7,812 bases of DNA from JBBTVO01 sp038063195 (GTDB lineage: Bacteria; Patescibacteriota; Microgenomatia; Levybacterales; UBA12049): the NCBI GenBank assembly GCA_038063195.1, contig JBBTVO010000016.1, positions 1 through 7,812 of the forward strand, written 5' to 3'. A model generated the notes under the pieces. That model saw nothing but the letters and a program-made list of their open reading frames with translations. It was not told the DNA's origin and made no database searches. The position numbers and the translations under genes were made by a program. Below are positions 1 through 4,747 of this stretch, piece after piece. Within the stretch, counting starts at the first letter, position 1, and each line of letters starts with the position of its first letter.

Positions 1-818
1 GTTTGCCTTTGCAGATACTCAAGTGTTCCCTTTGTAAATCCCCCGATATATTCGACAGGATAATCCTTGTCAACCTCTCCAAGCTTTTCCCTATCACCCA
101 CATAAATCATTTCAACTTTTTTTCCTCTTCTTTCAAGCTCATCAGCCATTTCAAAATCAGATTTACTATCCCCAAATGTAATAAATTTCTTAGGGTAAAT
201 TTTTCTTTTTCTAAGAAATCCAAGAAATTTCTCTATAGAAAATGGCTTAGCAAAGTAAATACTTTCTACATCAACTGCAATTGACGTAGATTCAACTCTT
301 AAATTTTTGATCTTTGTATCTAAAATAATTTTTTGAAAATCTTGAATCATTTCTTTCTGTTTTTTTGTAAAACTATTAAGATCATATCCATATTTCATTT
401 CAGCAGTTATCATTGTTCGTTTTGAATCATCAAATTGAACAACGTCAGAATATTTGTTTTCAATAACTCTTTTTATGTTTCTTTCTAACCTCTTTGATAT
501 ATAAAATTTGGCCTTCCTAAAAGATGAATTACCATGTTTATCGAAAACTAACCAAGTTCCGCCTTTTTCTCCAATAACCATTAATCTCTTTAGATCCATT
601 TTATGTTTTATCTTTTCAATTAGAATATCTAAAACATTCTTTCTTACCCACGGAATGGATCTTCCAGTAATTAATCCAACTGGAATTTTATTCTCAAGCA
701 GCTTAATAATTTCGTTTATTAACGACTCATCCACAACTTCTCTATCAACTAAGTTTGTCAAAACACCATCTACATCGAAAATATACGCAATCTCGGGATT
801 TGAATTAGTAGCTGACAT
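1..818 (-). CDS. HAD-superfamily phosphatase (HAD-IIB/Cof-like), 3' end cut by window edge
   Basis: I translated this frame from the ATG at 818 down to the left edge: 272 codons with no stop, so only the C-terminal end is missing. All four HAD motifs are visible. Motif I is DVDGVLT with nucleophile D15 and acid/base D17; motif II is LITGR with T51; the motif III lysine is K191 in FAKPFS; motif IV is GDSKSDFEMA with D217 and D221. A large insert lies between motifs II and III (roughly residues 75-185), as in the C2 cap of Cof/sucrose-phosphate-phosphatase-like enzymes. The family hydrolyses phosphate monoesters (sugar phosphates, nucleotides) in the cytoplasm using Mg2+ and an aspartyl-phosphate intermediate; the substrate here cannot be told. 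There is no Shine-Dalgarno. An extended -10 (TGC TACAAT) ends 10 nt before the ATG, so the mRNA is probably near-leaderless, although read-through from the tRNA gene 40 nt upstream on the same strand is also possible. Confidence 0.88.
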   Translation of the reverse strand, partial: MSATNSNPEIAYIFDVDGVLTNLVDREVVDESLINEIIKLLENKIPVGLITGRSIPWVRKNVLDILIEKIKHKMDLKRLMVIGEKGGTWLVFDKHGNSSFRKAKFYISKRLERNIKRVIENKYSDVVQFDDSKRTMITAEMKYGYDLNSFTKKQKEMIQDFQKIILDTKIKNLRVESTSIAVDVESIYFAKPFSIEKFLGFLRKRKIYPKKFITFGDSKSDFEMADELERRGKKVEMIYVGDREKLGEVDKDYPVEYIGGFTKGTLEYLQRQ

Positions 819-828
819 ACGTGGTTAT

Positions 829-834
829 ATTGTA
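829..834 (-). promoter_or_regulatory. Extended -10 box for the HAD gene
   Basis: On the minus strand this reads TACAAT preceded by TGC, an extended -10. No convincing -35 is present 16-18 nt upstream. The expected transcription start is within about 5 nt of the ATG at 818. Confidence 0.45.
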
Positions 835-858
835 GCAGAGAGGCTATTAGAATCTATG

Positions 859-926
859 TTGCGGGGCTAGCATCGAAGCTAGACTGTGAGATTATGAGCC
901 TCACGTGCACCTTACACTACCCCGCG
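859..926 (-). tRNA. Compact tRNA-Met(CAT), initiator-like (tRNA-fMet candidate)
   Basis: The minus strand folds as a cloverleaf of only 68 nt. Acceptor CGCGGGG pairs with CCCCGCA, leaving the C1/A72 mismatch that marks bacterial initiator tRNAs. Linker TA is followed by a D arm of just 13 nt (GTG/CAC stem, loop containing GG), anticodon stem TGAGG/TCTCA with one G-T pair, loop CTCATAA (anticodon CAT), a 4-nt variable loop, T stem CTAGC/GCTAG, and a T loop of six bases (TTCGAT). The discriminator is A and CCA is not encoded. The D arm is about three bases short of the usual minimum and the T loop one base short, yet every stem pairs and a good promoter ends 10 nt upstream, so I favour a working gene over a relic. 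Features against a classic initiator are T11-A24 and only a partial GC run in the anticodon stem. The alternative is a decaying duplicate. Confidence 0.68.
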
Positions 927-936
927 CGTAGCTGAT

Positions 937-966
937 ATTATACCAATTTGACCTCAATCTGTCCAA
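937..966 (-). promoter_or_regulatory. Sigma70-type promoter for the initiator-like tRNA
   Basis: The minus strand carries TTGGAC (961-966), an 18-nt spacer and a perfect TATAAT (937-942). The tRNA 5' end lies 10 nt further on, so the precursor leader would be only a few nucleotides. It overlaps the oppositely oriented promoter of tRNA-Met. Confidence 0.65.
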
Positions 967-976
967 CTGATAAAAT
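948..976 (+). promoter_or_regulatory. Sigma70-type promoter for tRNA-Met
   Basis: TTGACC (948-953), a 17-nt spacer and TAAAAT (971-976) precede the tRNA 5' end at 995 by 18 nt. Its -35 lies inside the spacer of the divergent tRNA promoter, so the two polymerase footprints overlap. Confidence 0.62.
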
Positions 977-994
977 ATGTGAAGCGTAGCACAA

Positions 995-1066
995 GCCAGG
1001 GTAGCTCAGTGGTAGAGCACAGGATTCATATCCCTGCGGTCGTGGGTTCGATCCCCACCTCTGGCA
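995..1066 (+). tRNA. tRNA-Met (anticodon CAT), elongator type
   Basis: Standard 72-nt cloverleaf. Acceptor GCCAGGG/CTCTGGC has one G-T pair and a normal G1-C72, so it is not an initiator. The D stem is GCTC/GAGC with G18G19 in a 7-nt loop. The anticodon stem CAGGA/CCCTG has an A31/C39 mismatch at the loop-closing pair, with loop TTCATAT. The T arm is GTGGG/CCCAC with TTCGATC. Discriminator A is followed by CAA, so CCA must be added after transcription. A CAT anticodon can also mean lysidine-modified tRNA-Ile2. A tRNA with anticodon TAT at 5170-5241 already reads AUA, which makes the Met assignment more likely. Confidence 0.9.
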
Positions 1067-1092
1067 CAAATTAATTATTTAGCCCGCGGAAA

Positions 1093-1121
1093 TTGCGTCT
1101 CTTGACTTTCAGGTGTATAAT
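1093..1121 (+). promoter_or_regulatory. Promoter for the 137-aa gene
   Basis: TTGCGT (1093-1098), a 17-nt spacer and a perfect TATAAT (1116-1121) are followed by 13 nt and then the ATG at 1135. There is no Shine-Dalgarno, so the mRNA leader would be about 7 nt at most. Confidence 0.55.
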
Positions 1122-1134
1122 TTAGCCCACTATT

Positions 1135-1548
1135 ATGGAACTTTTTAAAGGATTTCGCGAAAGAAGAGCTCAGCGCACACAACATGCTGAAGAATTAAAA
1201 CGGCTTGCCCATGAACTTGAAAAAAGAATGGCGCAAATAGAAGTCTTCCCTGGAACTAAAGCAGAATATGAAAAATATAAAAGTGAAAAATTTGAATACA
1301 TAGGTACGGGTATCAACGGTAGGAATCGCGTGATTGCGGCTCCTTGGGAAAACCCATTTACTGGAAACTTAGTTGTATATTGCTATAATTCGATATTTGA
1401 AAAGGCGTTAAGTGTTGGCGCAGAAGCAATTGTCCAATTCAAAACATTTCCAGGGCTATTTGATGAAGAGGCAAAAGGAATTCCTGTCAAAAGACAAGAG
1501 AAAAGAGAAGTTCTTGTGGAACTTCCTAGCCAATTTTCAAATAACTAG
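1135..1548 (+). CDS. Unknown 137-aa cytoplasmic protein
   Basis: I do not recognise this protein. The first 36 residues are highly charged (many K, R, E) and should form a long amphipathic helix. The rest looks like a small alpha/beta domain: a strand around FEYIGTG (53-59), a segment PWENPFTGNLVVYCYNS (70-86), a helix with the motif SVGAEAIVQFKT (93-104), then GIPVKRQ (115-121) and a last strand REVLVELP (124-131). The pattern GA-x-AIV followed later by GIPVK loosely recalls small YbjQ/DUF4156-like proteins, but this is only a weak impression. There is no signal peptide, membrane helix or cysteine cluster. The start is supported by the TATAAT box 13 nt upstream. Its TAG stop overlaps, in the opposite direction, the relic ftsB tail that begins at 1545. 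Confidence 0.72.
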   Translation: MELFKGFRERRAQRTQHAEELKRLAHELEKRMAQIEVFPGTKAEYEKYKSEKFEYIGTGINGRNRVIAAPWENPFTGNLVVYCYNSIFEKALSVGAEAIVQFKTFPGLFDEEAKGIPVKRQEKREVLVELPSQFSNN

Positions 1549-1583
1549 AAGAAGAAATCCCACCACTTCTGCTGGTTTTGCCT
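1545..1583 (-). pseudogene. Relic of an ftsB/divIC-like 3' end
   Basis: Read on the minus strand, this stretch encodes RQNQQKWWDFFF followed by TAG. The intact ftsB-like gene ends RPNWQKWWELFF-TAG (2277-2312). The DNA is alike too: 25 of 28 bases match between 1545-1572 and 2277-2304, in the same orientation. No upstream part of the gene is present; higA-1 starts in another frame at 1583. The relic and the intact tail therefore flank higBA-1 as imperfect direct repeats. Confidence 0.6.
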
Positions 1584-1855
1584 TATTGCAGATGGATAGT
1601 GAGTTTTGTCCCGAGCACCAATGCTACTTTGTCCAAAAAATCAATTGTTGGATTAATATTTCCAGCCTCAAACCGCGCGATAGCAGATTGCCTTGTTCCG
1701 ATTTTATCGGCAACGTCTTTCTGAGTCATTCCCCTCTTGAGACGGGCAGAGATAAGTTTTGAAATCACAGCATAGCGGGGAGTAAGTTTATCAAACTCTT
1801 TCTTCGTTGCAGGATCTGACAGTAATTTTTTTTCTAAATCTTTCCATTTACTCAT
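1583..1855 (-). CDS. higA: HigA-type antitoxin, Xre-family HTH (module 1)
   Basis: This 90-aa protein carries a Cro/C1-type helix-turn-helix at about residues 36-68 (LKRGMTQKDVADKIGTRQSAIARFEAG), followed by the NP-x-x-DFLDKVALVLG helix typical of HigA antitoxins and a short C-terminal strand. HigA binds and neutralises the HigB toxin and represses its own transcription. It lies 21 nt downstream of higB-1 on the same strand, in the toxin-first order usual for HigBA. A strong promoter with a palindrome in its spacer lies immediately upstream, and its -10 ends 6 nt before the ATG, so a leaderless antitoxin-only mRNA is likely in addition to the bicistronic one. It is clearly paralogous to the antitoxin at 4406-4693. 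Confidence 0.9.
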   Translation of the reverse strand: MSKWKDLEKKLLSDPATKKEFDKLTPRYAVISKLISARLKRGMTQKDVADKIGTRQSAIARFEAGNINPTIDFLDKVALVLGTKLTIHLQ

Positions 1856-1861
1856 AGCTAT

Positions 1862-1890
1862 TTTATAACATAAACGTTATGTTTTGTCAA
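1862..1890 (-). promoter_or_regulatory. Internal higA-1 promoter with an operator palindrome in its spacer
   Basis: On the minus strand: a perfect TTGACA (1885-1890, inside the last codons of higB), a 17-nt spacer and TATAAA (1862-1867). The palindrome AACATAA-ACG-TTATGTT (plus-strand reading, 1867-1883) fills the spacer almost exactly. A HigA dimer bound there would block polymerase, which fits autorepression. It would also give the antitoxin a supply independent of toxin transcription. Confidence 0.68.
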
Positions 1891-2227
1891 CCTCGATTAA
1901 ATCGGCTTCCTTCATTCTCTTAATTGCCAGACTTAATTCCCTAACCGGTGTTGATCGTGTTTGTTTTTTAAACGCATGGAGTAAATAAATACTCTTCTTT
2001 CTGAAACAATAGAGTATTCTTAATTCTTCCTTACCCCTGATCCGTAATTCGTATAATCCCTTACTCAAGATCTTTGCATGAGGCATACCGAGCATATTTC
2101 CGTGCTCCTCTAGCAGTCTGATATTATGGATAATTTTCGATCTGGCTTGAGGTTCTTGCGATTTAATAAATCGATCGAGCGGTTTTTCTCCCCGGGGTGT
2201 TTCAAAGGTTATAACATTCCAGTTCAT
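1877..2227 (-). CDS. higB: HigB/RelE-family toxin (Gp49-like, module 1)
   Basis: This 116-aa protein matches the phage Gp49-like/HigB type of the RelE superfamily, which are ribosome-associated mRNA interferases. Visible family marks are GLYELRIRGKEELRILYCF (57-75), where the basic residues line the active site, and LLHAFKKQTRSTP (82-94), followed by the helix ELSLAIKRMKE. The N-terminus (MNWNVITFETPRGEKPLDRFI) is also typical. It is about 45% identical by eye to HigB at 4054-4383, but has a C-terminal extension of about ten residues. The -10 TATAAT (2233-2238) ends 5 nt before the ATG, giving a leaderless start. The gene sits downstream of ftsB on the same strand. Confidence 0.9.
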   Translation of the reverse strand: MNWNVITFETPRGEKPLDRFIKSQEPQARSKIIHNIRLLEEHGNMLGMPHAKILSKGLYELRIRGKEELRILYCFRKKSIYLLHAFKKQTRSTPVRELSLAIKRMKEADLIEVDKT

Positions 2228-2232
2228 GATTT

Positions 2233-2263
2233 ATTATAACAATTCAGAATTTGGATATTCCAA
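2233..2263 (-). promoter_or_regulatory. higBA-1 promoter region with two short palindromes
   Basis: A perfect TATAAT (minus strand, 2233-2238) lies 5 nt before the higB ATG. Upstream are AATTCAGAATT (2241-2251) and TTGGATATTCCAA (2251-2263), both inverted repeats with 1-3 nt centres. The best -35 (TTGGAA, 19-nt spacing) is weak and falls in the second palindrome. They are plausible HigA operators, but they differ in sequence from the palindrome at 1867-1883. Confidence 0.4.
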
Positions 2264-2276
2264 TCTTACAATGAAG

Positions 2277-2615
2277 CTAGAAGAATAATTCCCACCATTT
2301 CTGCCAGTTGGGGCGCTTGTCAACCTTTGTCTGTGAAGATTCGCTTGCTACTAGATCTTTGGGGATAAATACGTTTTGCTCTCCGGGCTTGACCAAAAGC
2401 AGCTTATTTCTGGCCTCTTGTTCTATAAACTGTCCGTCCTGAGCTCTTTCAAGCTGATTTTTAAGTCTCTGATTTTCCTTCTTCTCAGCCTCAAGCTCGT
2501 TTTGCGCCGAGACTATCACGTCTTTCTTGCTCCACAGATCATACGTGGAACGCGCCAGATTATTAATTATTACAAGGCCAATTACTATAGCCACTATGAA
2601 CGCAATTTTCTTCAT
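2277..2615 (-). CDS. ftsB: FtsB/DivIC-like septum formation protein
   Basis: This 112-aa bitopic membrane protein has the layout of the FtsB/DivIC family (PF04977). A very short cytoplasmic N-terminus is followed by one membrane helix at residues 4-20, a heptad-rich coiled coil at about 32-60, and the hallmark segment FIEQEARNKLLLVKPGE (63-79). After a polar linker comes a C-terminal tail, RPNWQKWWELFF. In other bacteria FtsB/DivIC forms a complex with FtsL and FtsQ/DivIB at the division site and controls septal wall synthesis. The symbol follows the family; FtsB and DivIC cannot be told apart here. The partners are not in the window. The start at 2615 puts the membrane helix right at the N-terminus, as expected. 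No clear Shine-Dalgarno is present. The tail is duplicated as a relic at 1545-1583. Confidence 0.85.
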   Translation of the reverse strand: MKKIAFIVAIVIGLVIINNLARSTYDLWSKKDVIVSAQNELEAEKKENQRLKNQLERAQDGQFIEQEARNKLLLVKPGEQNVFIPKDLVASESSQTKVDKRPNWQKWWELFF

Positions 2616-2638
2616 GCCTGAGTGAGATAAAATTCCTA

Positions 2639-2667
2639 TTGACTTCCAGCCTTATTATTGATATTAT
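2639..2667 (+). promoter_or_regulatory. Promoter for the tyrosine recombinase gene
   Basis: TTGACT (2639-2644), a 17-nt spacer and TATTAT (2662-2667). Transcription would start near 2674, giving a leader of about 72 nt that contains the inverted repeat at 2701-2743. The same bases read on the minus strand include TATAAT (2663-2668), a possible -10 for ftsB. Confidence 0.5.
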
Positions 2668-2700
2668 AGGACATCGTTTTAGTTATTTAAGCCTAGTGTA

Positions 2701-2743
2701 TGACCCTTCGACTTTGCTCAGGGTCATATTGAGCGAAGCCGAA
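2701..2743. repeat. REP-like compound inverted repeat directly before the recombinase start codon
   Basis: Two overlapping inverted repeats are present. TGACCC (2701-2706) pairs with GGGTCA (2721-2726). TTCGACTTTGCTCA (2707-2720) pairs with TGAGCGAAGCCGAA (2730-2743) at 12 of 14 positions. The two hairpins are mutually exclusive. Dispersed palindromes of this TTCGACTTCGCTCA type are common between genes in many bacterial genomes. It ends 2 nt before the ATG at 2746 and takes the place of a ribosome binding site. Confidence 0.65.
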
Positions 2744-2745
2744 AT

Positions 2746-3606
2746 ATGAAAAATATTAAATTAATAGACGCACACGATCAGTTCAAGAAATTTCTTAAGG
2801 AAAAGAGCCATTCAAACTCTACAATTGTAGCATATGGAAAAGACATCCATCAGCTTGTCTCATTCCTTGAGGAAATCCAAAAAAATCAACCTCATGAAGT
2901 AACCAAAGAGGATATTGAAGCTTTTTTGGCCAAAATGAGCAAGGATGGCTATACTCCCAAGTCAATTTCAAGAAAGATAAATTCGACCCGGACTTTTTAT
3001 AGATTTCTCAAGGTTAACGAATATATTACAGATGACCCTTCTCTGCTTGTAGCACATCCCAAATATCAGCTCGCACCACCCAGAATTCTTACTCCTACGG
3101 AATATAGGGCTCTAAGAGATGCGGCAAGGAACGACGCCAGAATGTTTGCGATAATCGAACTTCTTCTTCAGACCGGAATACGTATCGGTGAACTTGCCAA
3201 TCTTAAATTGGCGGATGTTAAGAAAGACTCTCTTCACATAGAACCATTTGAAAAACACGAAGAAAGAGACGTACCTCTTAACAAGCGTTCTCAGGAAGCG
3301 CTCGAAAGATATATGACTGGACGTGCCCAGACCAAAGACAACCATCTTTTTGTAACCAAGTCAGGAAGGCCTTTTTTGGTAAGAAACATAAGAACTTCAA
3401 TGGAAAGATATTTCAGGCTTGCTGAAATTAAAAATGCCAAGGTAAATGATCTTCGTCATACATTTGTCGCACATCATTTAAAACAGGGCGCATCTCTTGT
3501 ACTTCTTTCAAAAATTCTGGGACACAAAAGACTCTCAACTACTGAAAGATATCTTGACTTCGTAGGAGAACGGGGCAAAGAAACCTCCACCCTCACCGAC
3601 CTTTAA
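2746..3606 (+). CDS. Xer-like tyrosine recombinase/integrase
   Basis: This 286-aa protein has the two-domain layout of XerC/XerD-type recombinases. An N-terminal SAM-like core-binding domain covers about 5-92 (STIVAYGKDIHQLVSFLEE and SISRKINSTRTFYRFL), and a catalytic domain covers about 113-275. Catalytic residues are R146 (TGIRIGEL), K170 in the beta hairpin, R237 and H238 (NDLRHTF), H260 (LGHKRLSTT) and the nucleophile Y269 (TERYL). The position normally held by the first His of the H-x-x-R motif is N234. The enzyme cuts and rejoins DNA through a 3'-phosphotyrosine link. Its length suits chromosome-dimer resolution (XerC/D/H) or cassette integration; the sequence alone cannot decide. It lies between two toxin-antitoxin cassettes that are each bounded by duplicated gene ends. 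No Shine-Dalgarno is present; the leader is a hairpin-forming repeat. Confidence 0.9.
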   Translation: MKNIKLIDAHDQFKKFLKEKSHSNSTIVAYGKDIHQLVSFLEEIQKNQPHEVTKEDIEAFLAKMSKDGYTPKSISRKINSTRTFYRFLKVNEYITDDPSLLVAHPKYQLAPPRILTPTEYRALRDAARNDARMFAIIELLLQTGIRIGELANLKLADVKKDSLHIEPFEKHEERDVPLNKRSQEALERYMTGRAQTKDNHLFVTKSGRPFLVRNIRTSMERYFRLAEIKNAKVNDLRHTFVAHHLKQGASLVLLSKILGHKRLSTTERYLDFVGERGKETSTLTDL

Positions 3607-3612
3607 CCCTCC

Positions 3613-3642
3613 TTGACAAACTAAATCATTCTCAAATAGACT
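3613..3642 (+). promoter_or_regulatory. Promoter for the DUF805-like gene
   Basis: A perfect TTGACA (3613-3618), an 18-nt spacer and TAGACT (3637-3642). Expected transcription start is near 3650, which favours the ATG at 3653 as a leaderless start over the TTG at 3647. Confidence 0.5.
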
Positions 3643-3652
3643 TAAGTTGAGT

Positions 3653-3979
3653 ATGCGAATCTTCCCTTTAAGTTTATTTCAAGGAAGAATGAATTCCAAG
3701 AGCTATTTCGCGGGAACGTTACTTGCAGTTTTAGTTTTCATTTTCAACTTGGCTCTTGTGGTTCTTAATATAATAAGCATCGAGTTAGCAATATTAATTG
3801 TCTTTTTGATAGTAATTTATTATTGTTCGCTTGTTGTTAGAAGAGCACACGACCGCAATTATTCCGGATGGAAAGGATTTGTTTTCATCGCCGGGATTCT
3901 ACAAATGGAAGCAAGCAAGGGGAATTCTAACCCAAATAAATACGGAGACCCACCACCACCCGAAATAAGACTACCTTAA
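3653..3979 (+). CDS. DUF805-like small membrane protein
   Basis: This is a 108-aa protein if it starts at the ATG at 3653; the TTG two codons earlier would give 110 aa but would lie upstream of the expected transcription start. The N-terminal motif FQGRMNSKSYFAG (9-21), the motif RRAHDRNYSGWKGF (63-76) and the ending NPNKYGDPPP (93-102) match the DUF805 family (PF05656), with A in place of the usual L in RRLHD. Two strong membrane helices lie at about 20-42 and 44-62. The segment after the SGW motif, normally another full membrane helix, is shortened here to about ten hydrophobic residues, so the protein is a reduced version. The family has no established biochemical function. It stands alone between the recombinase gene and the tRNA relic at 3987. 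Confidence 0.8.
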   Translation: MRIFPLSLFQGRMNSKSYFAGTLLAVLVFIFNLALVVLNIISIELAILIVFLIVIYYCSLVVRRAHDRNYSGWKGFVFIAGILQMEASKGNSNPNKYGDPPPPEIRLP

Positions 3980-3986
3980 CAATCGA

Positions 3987-4006
3987 GTGCGTCCGCTTGG
4001 ATCTGA
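3987..4006 (-). repeat. Relic of the tRNA-Ile 3' end (possible att remnant)
   Basis: Plus-strand GTGCGTCCGCTTGGA-TCTGA matches GTGCGTCTGCTTGGAATCGGA at 5169-5189 with two mismatches and one single-base gap, in the same orientation. In the intact tRNA these bases are the 3' acceptor strand, the 3' half of the T stem and part of the T loop. The rest of the tRNA is absent. This is the pattern left when an element integrates at a tRNA 3' end; chance similarity cannot be fully excluded at this length. Confidence 0.5.
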
Positions 4007-4037
4007 GAAAATTAGAATCTTAATTTAAGTTTTTTGC

Positions 4038-4043
4038 TACAAT
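4038..4043 (+). promoter_or_regulatory. Extended -10 box for higBA-2
   Basis: TGC TACAAT, the same extended -10 as before the HAD gene, ends 10 nt before the higB-2 ATG. No convincing -35 is seen. A near-leaderless mRNA is expected. Confidence 0.45.
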
Positions 4044-4053
4044 CAATCTAATT

Positions 4054-4383
4054 ATGTCTTGGAAAGTAAATTTTTATCAAACGGCAAGAAGAGATTACCC
4101 TGTCAAAGATTTTATCGAAGAACAAGACCAATCCACAGAGGCAAAAATTAATAATTCGATTAGACTTCTCATAGACTATGGCCCCTTCTTGAAGCCTCCG
4201 GATGTAAAGAAACTTCAAAATAAACTATACGAGCTGAGAATCCCGGGAAAACCAGCGATTAGAATATTTTACACAATAATAAATAGTCAGTATTACTTAC
4301 TTCATGCTTTCAAAAAGAAAACTCAAAAAACACCTCCTAGAGAAATGAAAACGGCCATTGACAGAATGAAAGAAATAATATAG
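4054..4383 (+). CDS. higB: HigB/RelE-family toxin (Gp49-like, module 2)
   Basis: This 109-aa paralogue of the toxin at 1877-2227 carries the same marks: KLYELRIPGKPAIRIFYTI (58-76), LLHAFKKKTQKTPPRE (82-97) and the final helix MKTAIDRMKE. The predicted role is the same, ribosome-dependent mRNA cleavage restrained by the partner HigA. It ends in TAG inside an 18-bp perfect palindrome, 22 nt before the antitoxin start. No Shine-Dalgarno is present; the extended -10 lies 10 nt upstream. Whether the two toxins cross-react with each other's antitoxin cannot be judged; overall identity is only about 45% by eye. Confidence 0.9.
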   Translation: MSWKVNFYQTARRDYPVKDFIEEQDQSTEAKINNSIRLLIDYGPFLKPPDVKKLQNKLYELRIPGKPAIRIFYTIINSQYYLLHAFKKKTQKTPPREMKTAIDRMKEII

Positions 4384-4398
4384 CATATATGCTATAAT
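4379..4398 (+). promoter_or_regulatory. higA-2 promoter with an overlapping 18-bp palindrome
   Basis: TATAGCATATATGCTATA (4379-4396) is a perfect 18-bp palindrome spanning the higB-2 stop codon. It overlaps the extended -10 TGC TATAAT (4393-4398), which ends 7 nt before the higA-2 ATG. This placement fits an autorepression operator. A TTGACA at 4358-4363 is too far (29 nt) to act as the -35 for this box. Confidence 0.6.
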
Positions 4399-4405
4399 TG
4401 ATACT

Positions 4406-4693
4406 ATGATTAAACCTAAGGACAGAAAACATTTAGATTTTGAAGCGTGGGAAAAGGAAGCCTTAAAAGACCCTGTGCTTAAAGCCGAATACGACAGACA
4501 GCAGCCGGAATTTGCACTTATTCGTGCAAGAATTGAAAAGGGTTTATCGCAAACACAACTTGCAAAAAAAATGGGGACTAAGCAATCAGTCATTTCAAGA
4601 CTGGAATCGGGAAGAGCCAATCCCTCGGTGGGTTTTCTTCAGAAATTAGCAAAAGCCCTAAATTCCCACTTGGAAATTAAATTTGTCCCCTAA
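4406..4693 (+). CDS. higA: HigA-type antitoxin, Xre-family HTH (module 2)
   Basis: This 95-aa protein has a Cro/C1-type helix-turn-helix at about residues 38-72 (RIEKGLSQTQLAKKMGTKQSVISRLESG), followed by NPSVGFLQKLAKALNSHLEIKF. That is the same architecture as the antitoxin at 1583-1855, including a charged N-terminal extension with an LKDPVLKAEYDRQQPEFALI segment comparable to LLSDPATKKEFDKLTPRYAVI. It is predicted to neutralise HigB-2 and to repress the operon through the palindrome at 4379-4396. The start codon follows the -10 by 7 nt, so an antitoxin-only leaderless mRNA is likely. It converges with the membrane-protein gene that ends at 4748. Confidence 0.9.
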   Translation: MIKPKDRKHLDFEAWEKEALKDPVLKAEYDRQQPEFALIRARIEKGLSQTQLAKKMGTKQSVISRLESGRANPSVGFLQKLAKALNSHLEIKFVP

Positions 4694-4747
4694 ATCTTCG
4701 GGGCGATTATAGAGGAATTCTCCACAGTTCTCAGAACTCTAAATCTT
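4694..4747. other. Convergent intergenic spacer with weak hairpins
   Basis: Two short inverted repeats lie here. CCCC/GGGG around 4687-4703 overlaps the higA-2 stop, and AGTTCT-C-AGAACT lies at 4726-4738. Neither is followed by a T run on either strand, so a classic intrinsic terminator is not supported, but the first could slow transcription at the end of higBA-2. Confidence 0.3.

Noticed and set aside
508..870. Plus-strand open frame of 120 codons
   Set aside because: It is antisense to the HAD gene, whose catalytic motifs are all present on the minus strand, and it continues into the tRNA gene.
1412..1762. Plus-strand open frame of 116 codons
   Set aside because: It begins inside the 137-aa gene and runs antisense through higA-1; it has no promoter or ribosome binding site and its composition is that of a shadow frame.
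2376..2621. Plus-strand hydrophobic open frame of 81 codons
   Set aside because: It is the exact antisense of ftsB; the hydrophobic look comes from the complement of charged coiled-coil codons.
3647..3652. TTG start for the DUF805-like gene
   Set aside because: The predicted transcription start is near 3650, so the TTG would probably not be in the mRNA; the ATG at 3653 also fits the family N-terminus.
4297..4620. Minus-strand open frame of 107 codons
   Set aside because: It lies antisense to both higB-2 and higA-2, which have clear family motifs.
4687..4703. Intrinsic terminator after higA-2
   Set aside because: The stem is only 4-5 bp and is not followed by a T run on either strand.
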